Of a stretch of 12,167 bases of DNA, positions 1 to 6,793 are shown in pieces. A program made the position numbers and the translations under genes. The notes beneath the pieces were generated by a model. That model was not told where the DNA came from and searched no databases. It was given only the letters and a program-made list of their open reading frames with translations. Positions within the stretch are counted from its first letter, which is position 1. Each line of letters begins with the position of its first letter. This DNA is from Deltaproteobacteria bacterium (GTDB taxonomy: Bacteria; Desulfobacterota; Desulfarculia; Adiutricales; Adiutricaceae): positions 1-12,167 of the forward strand of contig JAIRNQ010000262.1 in assembly GCA_031257955.1 (NCBI GenBank), given 5' to 3'.

Positions 1-70
1 CGGCGGCCACGAACAGGGCGTTCAATAGCACCAGCAGAAAGGCGGCCAGGATCATAAGGGCGGTATTCAT
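1..70 (-). CDS. CNNM/CorC-family (DUF21) membrane protein, N-terminus only
   Basis: The reverse strand from ATG at 70 reads 23 codons to the window edge, giving MNTALMILAAFLLVLLNALFV and then AA. This is a hydrophobic first membrane segment ending in the LLNALFVAA pattern. That pattern is typical of the first helix of DUF21/CNNM proteins (hemolysin C, CorC and YfjD type), which have a membrane domain followed by CBS and CorC_HlyC domains and are linked to Mg2+/Co2+ export or tolerance. Only this helix is visible, so the CBS and C-terminal domains cannot be checked. No strong Shine-Dalgarno is seen before the ATG. A good promoter lies about 130 bp upstream at 206-234. Another small-membrane-protein family is possible, but the motif fits DUF21 best. 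Confidence 0.7.
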   Translation of the reverse strand, partial: MNTALMILAAFLLVLLNALFVAA

Positions 71-205
71 GAAGGTATCCGGGAAAGGGGCCGGGCCCGG
101 GCCCACCTGGGGCCTGGCCGCGGGTTTCGCTTAGGCGTTCGGGGCTGGGGCCAGAGCCCCGGGAAAAGGGGTTCGGTTAAACCATGGCGCCGCCAAGGTA
201 ATTTA

Positions 206-234
206 ATTAGAGCGTTAATTATGCGAAATGTCTA
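206..234 (-). promoter_or_regulatory. Sigma70-type promoter for the DUF21 gene
   Basis: On the reverse strand TAGACA (234-229) is followed after exactly 17 bp by TCTAAT (211-206). Each hexamer matches five of six consensus bases and the patch is AT-rich. The predicted start near 199 gives a leader of about 130 nt before the ATG at 70. Confidence 0.55.
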
Positions 235-281
235 AAATTTACCCGTTTTGTCGGCACCGCCTACCTCTCCCGACCATTATA

Positions 282-290
282 TGATACAAT
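282..290 (+). promoter_or_regulatory. Possible extended -10 promoter for glgB
   Basis: TGATACAAT has the TGn extension directly before a -10-like TACAAT (five of six). No good -35 sits at 16-18 bp, which is tolerated in extended -10 promoters. The predicted start near 297 would give a leader of about 250 nt before glgB, including the hairpin at 388-420. Confidence 0.35.
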
Positions 291-387
291 TATTTAGTTT
301 CAAAGGTACCTTTTCCGGGTGGCCAGGCCGCTTTAAGGGCCGCGCCCATTGGGCCCCCGGACAAGCGCACCCGGAAAAACGCCGCGG

Positions 388-420
388 CGGGAAGGGCCGC
401 CAAGCGGCCGCCCCTTCCCG
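388..420 (+). other. Strong hairpin in the glgB leader
   Basis: CGGGAAGGG (388-396) pairs perfectly with CCCTTCCCG (412-420). Inside it, CCGC (397-400) pairs with GCGG (404-407) around a CAA loop, leaving a CCGC bulge. No T-run follows, so it is not a standard terminator. It may be a leader structure of the glgB mRNA or only a GC-rich spacer fold. Confidence 0.4.
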
Positions 421-549
421 GAAAGGGCGACCAGGGCGGCGGTCGGTGTCGCCTAGGCTGGTAAAGGCGTTTTTCGGCCACGATCGGACCGGCAACCGGT
501 CTCGACCCAAGTTAACGCGCGGCCTTGTCCGCGGTAGGGGGATGGGTTG

Positions 550-2751
550 ATGGATCAAGCGCTGATTAAAAAATTTTTTGACGGAAACATTGGCGACCCC
601 TTCTCGGTGTTGGGCGCCAGGCCCACCCATCGAAACGGCCGCTCTGGCGTCCTTTTCAGGGTCTACCTGCCCACCGCCACCAAGGTGGAGGTACTCATTA
701 CCGAAGACATTTCACTCCCATTGGAGCCCCAGGGACCGCCAAGCGAACCCTCGGGGCATCTTTTTGAGGGCTTCTACGAGGGAGCTTACGAGTACGGACC
801 ATATATGATCCGGTCAGAGTATGGCCGGGGTTCTCAGCCCGTAGTCTTTTACGACGCCTACAGCTTCATGCCGGTTCTGGGCGAGCTGGACCTGTTTTTG
901 TGGAACCAGGGTAACCACTATCGGATTTACCACAAACTCGGGGCCCATCCCATGGTCCATCAGGACGTGAAAGGGACGCATTTCGCCGTTTGGGCCCCGT
1001 CGGCCAAGAAGGTCTGCCTGGTTGGCGACAAAAACCAGTGGGACGGCCGGAGGCTGCCCATGCGGCCCAGGGGGGCCTCGGGGGTCTGGGAACTTTTCGC
1101 CCCCCATTTTGGCTCGGGCGATCTCTACAAGTTCGAGATAACCACCCAGGCCGGCGATCTTTTGATTAAGGCCGATCCCTTGGGTTTTGCCATGGAGATG
1201 CGGCCTAAGAACGCCTCCAAGGTCTACGATCTTAACAAATACACCTGGAACGATAGCAAATGGTTGTATGAACGCTCCAAAACTAATTTTCTCACTAGCC
1301 CCATGTCCATCTACGAGATGCATTTGGGTTCTTGGAAGAGACATAAAGACGGCACTTGGCTAACTTATAGAGAAATAGCTGACGAATTGGTTCCTTACCT
1401 CACGGAAATGGGCTTCAATTGGGTGGAAATGATGCCCATCAGCGAGTTCCCCTTTGACGCTTCCTGGGGTTACCAGGTGACCGGTTACTACGCGGTCACT
1501 TCCCGTTACGGGACGCCGGACGATTTTCGCTATCTGGTGGATCGCTGCCACCAGGCCGGGATAGGGGTTATCCTGGATTGGGTCCCGGCCCACTTTCCCC
1601 GGGACAGCTTCGCCCTGGAATACTTCGACGGGACCCACCTCTACGAGCACGCCGACCCCCGGCAGGGGGCCCACTCCGACTGGGGGACCTTGGTCTTTAA
1701 CTACGGCCGCAACGAGGTCAAAAATTTCCTGGTGGCCAACGCCCTGTTCTTCGTCGACGAGTACCATATCGACGGCCTGAGGGTCGACGCCGTGGCTTCC
1801 ATGATCTATCTCGACTACTCCCGCAAGGAGGGCGAGTGGATCCCCAACAAATACGGCGGGCGGGAAAATCTCGAGGCCATCGAGATGCTAAAAACCCTCA
1901 ACACCAAACTCTACGAGCTTTTCCCCGGGACCATGACCATAGCCGAGGAGTCGACGGCTTTTCCGGCCGTCTCCCGCCCGGTCCATCTGGGCGGTTTGGG
2001 CTTCATGTTTAAGTGGAACATGGGCTGGATGCACGACATGCTCGACTTCATGAGCAAAGACCCCATCTATAGGCGCTATAACATGGAGCGCCTGACTTTC
2101 GCCTTGCTGTACGCCTTCCACGAAAACTTTTGCCTGCCCCTTTCCCATGACGAGGTGGTCTATGGCAAACGTTCCCTCTTCGACAAGATGCCCGGGGACT
2201 ATTGGCGCAAGTGCGCCAACCTGAGGCTCCTTCTGGGCTACATGTTTGCCGAGCCCGGCAAGAAACTTCTGTTCATGGGCGGCGAGTTCGGGCAAATAAA
2301 CGAGTGGGACCACGCCAGCCAGCTCTCCTGGGATCTCTTGGCCAGACCCCAACACCAAGGACTTAAGGCTTTTACCGCCGATCTGAACCGGCTTTACTCG
2401 TCCGAGCCGGCCCTATTCGAGTTGGACTATGACTGGCGGGGCTTTGAGTGGGTCGATTTTAGGGACTCCGACTCCACCGTGATTAGTTTCCTCAGAAGGG
2501 GACGGGATCCCGCCGAAACCATTCTCTTCGTCTTTAACTTTACCCCGGTGCCCCGCGATTTCTATCGCCTGGGGGTGCCCCAGGCCGGCTTTTGGAGCGA
2601 GCTTATCAATTCCGACTCCCGGGTTTACGGGGGGAGCGACGTCGGCTTGGGCGGCGGCCGCCATACCGACCCCATCCCCGCCCACGGCAAACCGCAAAGC
2701 CTGGAATTGACCCTGCCGCCGCTGGGATTTTTGGCCTTAAAGGTTCGCTAG
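550..2751 (+). CDS. glgB: 1,4-alpha-glucan branching enzyme GlgB
   Basis: GlgB cuts alpha-1,4-glucan chains and rejoins them as alpha-1,6 branches in glycogen synthesis in the cytoplasm. The 733-residue product is close to the usual 720-740. Order: an N-terminal beta domain (about 5-105), a CBM48 domain (about 115-215, with FAVWAPSAKKVCLVGDKNQWDG), a GH13 barrel (about 250-620) and a C-terminal beta domain. GH13 motifs are intact: DWVPAHFP, GLRVDAVASMIYLDYSR, TIAEES and LPLSHDEVVYGKRS. The predicted nucleophile is D413, the acid/base E466 and the third acid D534. Their spacing (53 and 68) equals that of E. coli D405/E458/D526. I prefer ATG 550 over the adjacent in-frame TTG 547 because AGGGGGA (536-542) then has a 7-nt spacing. 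No other glg gene is in view. An AT-richer patch (about 1268-1400) interrupts otherwise GC-rich codon use. Confidence 0.97.
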   Translation: MDQALIKKFFDGNIGDPFSVLGARPTHRNGRSGVLFRVYLPTATKVEVLITEDISLPLEPQGPPSEPSGHLFEGFYEGAYEYGPYMIRSEYGRGSQPVVFYDAYSFMPVLGELDLFLWNQGNHYRIYHKLGAHPMVHQDVKGTHFAVWAPSAKKVCLVGDKNQWDGRRLPMRPRGASGVWELFAPHFGSGDLYKFEITTQAGDLLIKADPLGFAMEMRPKNASKVYDLNKYTWNDSKWLYERSKTNFLTSPMSIYEMHLGSWKRHKDGTWLTYREIADELVPYLTEMGFNWVEMMPISEFPFDASWGYQVTGYYAVTSRYGTPDDFRYLVDRCHQAGIGVILDWVPAHFPRDSFALEYFDGTHLYEHADPRQGAHSDWGTLVFNYGRNEVKNFLVANALFFVDEYHIDGLRVDAVASMIYLDYSRKEGEWIPNKYGGRENLEAIEMLKTLNTKLYELFPGTMTIAEESTAFPAVSRPVHLGGLGFMFKWNMGWMHDMLDFMSKDPIYRRYNMERLTFALLYAFHENFCLPLSHDEVVYGKRSLFDKMPGDYWRKCANLRLLLGYMFAEPGKKLLFMGGEFGQINEWDHASQLSWDLLARPQHQGLKAFTADLNRLYSSEPALFELDYDWRGFEWVDFRDSDSTVISFLRRGRDPAETILFVFNFTPVPRDFYRLGVPQAGFWSELINSDSRVYGGSDVGLGGGRHTDPIPAHGKPQSLELTLPPLGFLALKVR

Positions 2752-2760
2752 GAAGCTTCG

Positions 2761-3552
2761 ATGGGTCGGCAGGTAATTCAGTGTACGAGCGTTTACTTTA
2801 GCCCCACCGGGACCACCCGTCGGGTGGTAAAGGGTATCTCCCAGGGTCTGTCGATGCGCCCGAGGGATTACGACGTGACCTTGCCCCCGGCCAGGGACAG
2901 GGGGGTGAACCTTGAGCGCGACGAGCTCTTAATCCTCGCCTCCCCGGTCCACGGGGGCCGGTTGCCCCAACTGGCCAAGGATTTTTTTCTCCGTTTGGCC
3001 TCCGGTAAACGGCCGGTCGTGGCCGTGGTCGTTTACGGCAACCGCGAATACGGGGACGCCCTCCTGGAACTCTACGATCTGTGCGTGGGCAAGGGCTTCG
3101 AGGTGGTGGGGGCCGGGGCCTTCATCGGCGAGCACTCCTACTCCCACGTCATGGGCAAAAATCGGCCCGATCCGGCCGACGAGGAAAGGGCCCGCCGTTT
3201 TGGCCTGGCCGTGCGCCAGACCATGCTCACCGACAACACCCTTGGCGAAAAGCCCCTCCTGGCCAAAGGCCGGCGGCCTTACCGGGCCTACCTTACCAAG
3301 TTTTCTTTAGCCCTGGCCACCTCCAGGCGCTGCGCCAACTGCCTTTCCTGCGTCAGACACTGCCCGGTTGGCGCCTTCGAGGGAGGCGATCCCCGAAAAG
3401 TCAACCGGGACAAGTGCATTATGTGCGCCGCCTGCGTCAAATTATGCCCCGAGGGGGCAAAATTTATCGACGACGACGATTTCACCGACGACATGGCCGC
3501 CCTGGCCGCGGCCAACTTAGACCGCAAAGAACCCTCAGTTTTTTTGCCCTAA
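2761..3552 (+). CDS. EFR1-type flavodoxin-2[4Fe-4S] ferredoxin fusion protein
   Basis: This is a soluble redox protein of 263 residues. The N-terminal half (about 1-160) is flavodoxin-like, with YFSPTGTTRRVVKGI near residue 12 forming the FMN-phosphate loop and ASPVHGGRLP a flavin-side loop. The C-terminal half has two complete bacterial ferredoxin motifs, C191-C194-C197-C201-P and C219-C222-C225-C229-P, each CX2CX2CX3CP and so able to hold two [4Fe-4S] clusters. EFR1-family proteins, mostly from anaerobes, are presumed electron carriers; the physiological partner is unknown and not shown here. The start lies 9 bp after the glgB stop. AGGAAG (2750-2755) overlaps that stop codon and serves as ribosome site, so the two genes are probably co-transcribed and translationally coupled. 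A functional link with glycogen branching is not obvious. Confidence 0.85.
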   Translation: MGRQVIQCTSVYFSPTGTTRRVVKGISQGLSMRPRDYDVTLPPARDRGVNLERDELLILASPVHGGRLPQLAKDFFLRLASGKRPVVAVVVYGNREYGDALLELYDLCVGKGFEVVGAGAFIGEHSYSHVMGKNRPDPADEERARRFGLAVRQTMLTDNTLGEKPLLAKGRRPYRAYLTKFSLALATSRRCANCLSCVRHCPVGAFEGGDPRKVNRDKCIMCAACVKLCPEGAKFIDDDDFTDDMAALAAANLDRKEPSVFLP

Positions 3553-3624
3553 ACTTGGCCCCGATCCCGCTCCGCGGGCTTATAATCCAATAACTTGGCC
3601 CGCCGCCCCAGCCCATTTTTTAGC

Positions 3625-3653
3625 TTAACAAAGGCGGAAAATTGGTGTATGAT
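3625..3653 (+). promoter_or_regulatory. Near-consensus sigma70 promoter
   Basis: TTAACA (3625-3630), a spacer of exactly 17 bp, then TATGAT (3648-3653); each box matches five of six consensus bases. It points at the HipA-like gene but lies about 520 bp before its ATG. The predicted start near 3660 would give either a very long leader or a separate untranslated transcript. Confidence 0.6.
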
Positions 3654-3995
3654 GTGTCTCGGCTGGTCGATGACCCCTAGAGGGCCGACCGCCTCTCTCG
3701 CGCCGTAAGCCCCTTTCCCCTTATCCGTTCTTTTCTTATTTTTCCCCTATATTTCCATCGCGTTTTGGGCACCACCAGCCGCTTTTTTTGGGACCCGCCT
3801 CCCGCCAAGGCCTTGGCCTTCGCGGTCCGGGCCCGGGCCTCTGGTGTGGCCGTCTGTCGCCACGTCCGAGCGTTCCCAGCCTCGGTCCTCCGCGACCGTT
3901 GACGGCCGCCTTCCGAAGCCCTACGCGATGGCCATAGACCGTCTGGCTGGGCCAAGGTTTCGGTAAGCGCCGGGGCAAGTAGGATGCCACCCGAG

Positions 3996-4059
3996 CCAAC
4001 TAACCGACCAACCAATTGGTCAGCCAGCCAACCGGCTAGTCGGCCAGCCCACCGGCCGC
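3996..4059. repeat. Degenerate 4-bp tandem repeat (CCRR type)
   Basis: Sixteen consecutive 4-bp units can be marked off: CCAA, CTAA, CCGA, CCAA, CCAA, TTGG, TCAG, CCAG, CCAA, CCGG, CTAG, TCGG, CCAG, CCCA, CCGG and CCGC. Nearly all follow pyrimidine-pyrimidine-purine-purine. The period is clear though the units have drifted. It ends 117 bp before the HipA-like start codon. Confidence 0.65.
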
Positions 4060-4176
4060 CAGTCATCCGTTTAGCCTTGCCGGGGAGGCCGGCGCCCAGC
4101 CAGCCCCCAGCCCTTCCGGTGAAATCGCCTCAGGGTCAGGCAAACGAGCCGGCTAAACTTTTGGAATCGGAGAGCC

Positions 4177-5577
4177 ATGGATTATTCGTTACTTATTAAC
4201 AAAATTGATGAATTACTTATTATTTGGGATAATAAGTTAGTCGGGAACCTTTATAAGGATCTAAAATCAAAAGAGATCAATTTCCGCTACGACCACGACT
4301 GGATAAACGACGTCGGGGTGCCCATATCCCTATCGCTCCCCATCAAGGAGGGGGACTATAATACCCTTGAGACGGAGGCCTTTTTCGGAAACCTCATGCC
4401 CACCGACTCGGCCTTGCGCTCCCTGCGCGAGTACCATCGCCTCCCCGAGAACGATATCTTCACCTTGCTGACCCACTTTGGGAGAGATTGCCCCGGGGCT
4501 TTGATCATAACCAATCACAATTACAAGCTGGGACAAGACAATCGTGATTATACCGACATAACGGACTTAATCTATAAGGGATTTAGAAACGACGACTTTG
4601 GTCGCCTAACCCCTTTTATCCTCAAAAGCTCAGTGCCCAAACTGACCGAGGCGCAATACAAACTATCGTTGGTCTACTCCGACGGTAAGTTTTTGGTGCC
4701 GGGCTTTCTTTCTTTCGCCCCGACCACCCACGTGCTTAAATTTAGCCCCAAAGATTATAAAAACCTTTGCCTAAACGAAGCCTTTTGCTTGGAGATGGCC
4801 AAACACGTGAACTTGCCGGTCCCGGGTTTTGAGGTGCTTGATTTTAAAAACAACTTCGGCCTCCTGATCGAAAGGGTCGATAGGGCCGTGGACGGCGGTA
4901 CCGTCCACCGCCGGCACCGAGAAAATTTTTATCAGGCTTTGGGCTACGGCCCGCAAGCCCGCTCCGATCCTAGCCTGCCCCGAACCCCCGGCCAATCCCG
5001 GGCCCCCGGCCTGGCCGGCCTTTCCGGGCTTCCCGGACTTTCCGGCCTTCCCGGCGTCCCCGGTTATCGGGACTGCTACAACCTCATTAGCGGCTATCGG
5101 GTTCGAGACCGCCAGCGGTCCATGGCCGACTTTCTCAAACTCACGGTATTTAACATTCTCATCGGGAACGGCCATCAAAGCGCCAAGGATTTTTCCGTCC
5201 TTTACCATCTGGATATGGCCAAGAAAAACGATTACTACCTAACCGTCTCGCCTTTTCACGATCTGAGCTCCTCTAGGGCCTACCAGCCCATCTCCTCGCC
5301 CCTGGGCATGCCCATCGGCCAGGCCGAATACTTCGAGGTTTTGGACGACCTCCAATACAAGCTCTTTCTTAGCGACGTGAACGCCTCGGTGGAAACGGTC
5401 ACCGGCACCGTGACCTCCGTGGTCACCTCCCTTAAAGACTTTTTCGTGAGCCGCTCCAACGACCGCGAGTCCCCGTACCTCCGGGCCAACGTTTTTAACC
5501 GCCTCAAAAACATCTTCTGCGTCAATAGCCTCAAGCTCATAAACATCGTCTCCCGACTCCACAAAAACCTCGGTTAA
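4177..5577 (+). CDS. HipA-like Ser/Thr kinase-fold protein, diverged, no HipB partner
   Basis: HipA toxins are kinases; E. coli HipA phosphorylates GltX and is held by the antitoxin HipB. This 466-residue protein (E. coli 440) keeps the family layout. It has an N-terminal domain with PISLSLPIKEG and EAFFGNLMP, then HFGRDCPGALII, PTTHVLKF (K188, matching ATP-binding K181), LLIERVDR, HRENFYQALG and SPFHDL (D362, matching Mg-binding D332). Key sites are altered. The loop SVAGAQEK becomes KLTEAQYK, replacing the autophosphorylated S150 by K155 and a Gly by E158. The catalytic loop TDGHAKN becomes GHQSAKD, so H333 stands at D309 and D338 at N314. A GXX-repeat insert spans about residues 278-298. 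The ATG follows GGAGAG at only 2 nt. No HTH antitoxin gene is adjacent. The first 100 bp are very AT-rich. It may be a pseudokinase or a decaying toxin. Confidence 0.8.
   Translation: MDYSLLINKIDELLIIWDNKLVGNLYKDLKSKEINFRYDHDWINDVGVPISLSLPIKEGDYNTLETEAFFGNLMPTDSALRSLREYHRLPENDIFTLLTHFGRDCPGALIITNHNYKLGQDNRDYTDITDLIYKGFRNDDFGRLTPFILKSSVPKLTEAQYKLSLVYSDGKFLVPGFLSFAPTTHVLKFSPKDYKNLCLNEAFCLEMAKHVNLPVPGFEVLDFKNNFGLLIERVDRAVDGGTVHRRHRENFYQALGYGPQARSDPSLPRTPGQSRAPGLAGLSGLPGLSGLPGVPGYRDCYNLISGYRVRDRQRSMADFLKLTVFNILIGNGHQSAKDFSVLYHLDMAKKNDYYLTVSPFHDLSSSRAYQPISSPLGMPIGQAEYFEVLDDLQYKLFLSDVNASVETVTGTVTSVVTSLKDFFVSRSNDRESPYLRANVFNRLKNIFCVNSLKLINIVSRLHKNLG
5008..5067 (+). repeat. 9-bp tandem repeat encoding collagen-like GXX triplets
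   Basis: Within the HipA-like gene, residues 278-298 read G-LA G-LS G-LP G-LS G-LP G-VP G-YR. The DNA is built from 9-bp units such as GGCCTTTCC, GGGCTTCCC, GGACTTTCC and GGCCTTCCC, some alternating. It sits where E. coli HipA has the segment after HQEDxCQxLG and before the MKFQVFQWLIG helix. Confidence 0.8.
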
Positions 5578-5604
5578 CGCCCGTTTTTGTCCCGCCGGAC
5601 TCTC

Positions 5605-5633
5605 AAGCCCCCCCCAGTGGGGGCTTTATTGTT
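5605..5633 (+). terminator. Rho-independent terminator of the HipA-like gene
   Basis: AAGCCCCC (5605-5612) pairs with GGGGGCTT (5619-5626) around a 6-nt loop and is followed by TATTGTTT. It starts 28 bp after the stop codon at 5577. Confidence 0.8.
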
Positions 5634-5662
5634 TCCGGCCGCGACCGGACGGCCCGCCCCAT

Positions 5663-5704
5663 AAAAAAAACCTTAAGTCCGGGGCCAAACCCCGGAACTT
5701 AAGG
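5663..5704 (-). terminator. Rho-independent terminator of panB
   Basis: On the reverse strand CCTTAAGTTCCGGGG (5704-5690) pairs with CCCCGGACTTAAGG (5684-5671) with a single bulged base and a 5-nt loop, followed by eight T (5670-5663). It is strong and correctly oriented for panB. Its panB-proximal arm belongs to the 98-bp duplicated segment. Confidence 0.85.
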
Positions 5705-5878
5705 CTATCGCGGTCGCCGGCTTTGGGGCGGCTAGCCCATCGGCTTGAGGAACTTGGCCTCTTCCCCCTAGATCGTCTTAGGCCAAACCCCGGAACTTAA
5801 GGCTATCGTGGTCGGCGGCTTTGGGGCAGCTACCCCATCAGCTTCAGGAACTTGGCCTCTTCCCCCTCGATCATCTTA
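5683..5878. repeat. 98-bp direct duplication of the panB 3' end
   Basis: Copy one (5683-5780) and copy two (5781-5878) abut with a period of exactly 98 bp and differ at about 8 positions (about 92% identity). Copy two holds the last 49 bp of panB including its stop, plus 49 bp downstream ending in the terminator loop and proximal arm. Copy one repeats this outside the gene and has lost coding sense: read on the reverse strand it still gives GEEAKFLKPMG, but with a stop codon just before. Confidence 0.9.
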
Positions 5879-6672
5879 TAGGTGTGCTCGTCGGCGGGGA
5901 ATTTTGACTCTTTCACCTCTTTCACATACTCTTTCATGGCGTTGGTAATGACTTCAGCCACGTTTGAGTATTTTTTGACGAACTTAGGCGTAAAGGCTTG
6001 GAACTGGCCGATCATGTCGCTGACGATCAGAAGCTGGCCGTCACAGGGAAGGCCGGCGCCGATTGAAAGGACCGGTATGGTCAGCGTTTTGGTGATGTAG
6101 GCCGTAACCTCCGGCGGGACGGCTTCGACCAGGAGCAATCTGGCCCCGGCCTTTTCTACGGCCACGGCGTCTTCCACCGTCAGCTTGGCCGCTTCGGCGG
6201 TTCGGCCTTGGGCCTTGTGGCCGCCCAATTGGCCGGAGGATTGGGGCGTGAGGCCGATGTGTCCGCAGACGACGATGCCGGCGTCGCTAATGGCTTTGAC
6301 GCGATCGACTATCCGAACGCCGCCCTCCAATTTGATGGCGTCCACGTCGGCCTCTTTCAAAAAACGCCCGGCGTTATAGACGGCGTCCGAGTCGGAGGTC
6401 TGATAGCTCAGAAAGGGCATGTCGCCGACGACGAAGACGTCGGGGGCGCCCCGGCGGACGGCCTCGCTATGGCGAAGGCATTGGTCCATGGTGACCGGAA
6501 CGGTGCCGTTGTAGCCGTAGACGCACATGCCCAATGAGTCCCCCACCAAAATCATGTCCAGGCCGGCCGCTTGGGCGAACTGGGCGGTGGGGAAGTCATA
6601 GGAGGTCAGCCAAGCGATTTTCTCGCCTTTCTCTTTCATCCGGTAAAGATCCAGTAACGATTTTCTGGGCAT
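5830..6672 (-). CDS. panB: 3-methyl-2-oxobutanoate hydroxymethyltransferase PanB
   Basis: PanB transfers a hydroxymethyl group from 5,10-methylenetetrahydrofolate to 2-oxoisovalerate, giving ketopantoate, the first committed step to pantothenate and CoA. The 280-residue product (E. coli 264) spans the TIM-barrel fold. Recognisable sites: TSYDFPTAQ, VGDSLGM with metal ligand D45, VVGDMPFLSY with D84, IKLEGG with K114 and E116, GHIGLTPQ, LLVEAVP with the catalytic-type E183, and IPVLSIGAG. These match E. coli D45, D84, K112/E114 and E181. A somewhat long C-terminal tail ends EEAKFLKLMG. AAGGAGA (6684-6678) precedes the ATG at 6672 by about 6 nt. No panC or panD is adjacent, so it appears monocistronic, from a promoter at 6765-6793 to the terminator at 5663-5704. 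Its last 49 bp are part of a tandem duplication. Confidence 0.96.
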   Translation of the reverse strand: MPRKSLLDLYRMKEKGEKIAWLTSYDFPTAQFAQAAGLDMILVGDSLGMCVYGYNGTVPVTMDQCLRHSEAVRRGAPDVFVVGDMPFLSYQTSDSDAVYNAGRFLKEADVDAIKLEGGVRIVDRVKAISDAGIVVCGHIGLTPQSSGQLGGHKAQGRTAEAAKLTVEDAVAVEKAGARLLLVEAVPPEVTAYITKTLTIPVLSIGAGLPCDGQLLIVSDMIGQFQAFTPKFVKKYSNVAEVITNAMKEYVKEVKESKFPADEHTYKMIEGEEAKFLKLMG

Positions 6673-6764
6673 TAAATTCTCCTTTTGGCCGCGTCGCCCT
6701 CGGGGGACGCGAAAATAAGCGACTGGCGCGACTTAATGGTTAAACCCTTATGAACCAAACAAGC

Positions 6765-6793
6765 AGTCTATTCATCCTAAGATGCCTTGACAA
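6765..6793 (-). promoter_or_regulatory. Predicted panB promoter
   Basis: On the reverse strand TTGTCA (6793-6788) is followed after 17 bp by TAGACT (6770-6765). The -35 matches five of six and the -10 four of six. Predicted start near 6758, leader about 85 nt. Confidence 0.45.

Larger units (their letters stand above)
71..549. other. Divergent spacer between the DUF21 gene and glgB
   Basis: No credible coding region is seen here; the open frames on both strands are GC-rich shadows without ribosome sites. The stretch holds a GC-rich block near 88-165 (including GGGCCCGGGCCC and a 7-bp hairpin at 140-161, CGGGGCT/AGCCCCG). It also holds an AT-rich patch at about 195-300 with promoter-like sequences for both flanking genes, and a GC-rich glgB leader with a strong hairpin at 388-420. 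Confidence 0.6.
3553..4176. other. Long geneless spacer before the HipA-like gene
   Basis: About 620 bp without a convincing gene. Contents in order: a weak CCCGC-TCC-GCGGG hairpin at 3566-3578 that could end the glgB operon, a near-consensus promoter at 3625-3653, and an imperfect hairpin (GGTCG...CGACC with inner CCC/GGG) near 3665-3690. After these come a pyrimidine-rich tract at about 3711-3757 and a degenerate 4-bp repeat at 3996-4059. A proline-rich frame at 3984-4199 is an effect of the repeat. Confidence 0.55.

Noticed and set aside
547..549. TTG as the glgB start codon
   Set aside because: The adjacent in-frame ATG at 550 has better spacing (7 nt) from AGGGGGA, and ATG is the stronger start.
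3581..3586. Perfect TATAAT box after the EFR1 gene
   Set aside because: No -35-like sequence at 16-18 bp and no TGn extension; the GC hairpin just before it makes a terminator tail more likely.
3984..4199. Proline-rich 71-residue frame overlapping the HipA-like start, considered as an antitoxin
   Set aside because: Its composition comes from the 4-bp repeat, it has no HTH pattern, and no good ribosome site is seen.
5683..5780. Outer copy of the panB 3' end as a separate pseudogene
   Set aside because: It is only a 98-bp tandem duplication containing 49 bp of coding sequence, not a second gene.
6787..6792. Perfect TTGACA as a forward -35 for lysR
   Set aside because: No acceptable -10 at 16-18 bp on the plus strand. 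The reverse-strand reading (TTGTCA, one base offset) has a fitting -10 for panB.
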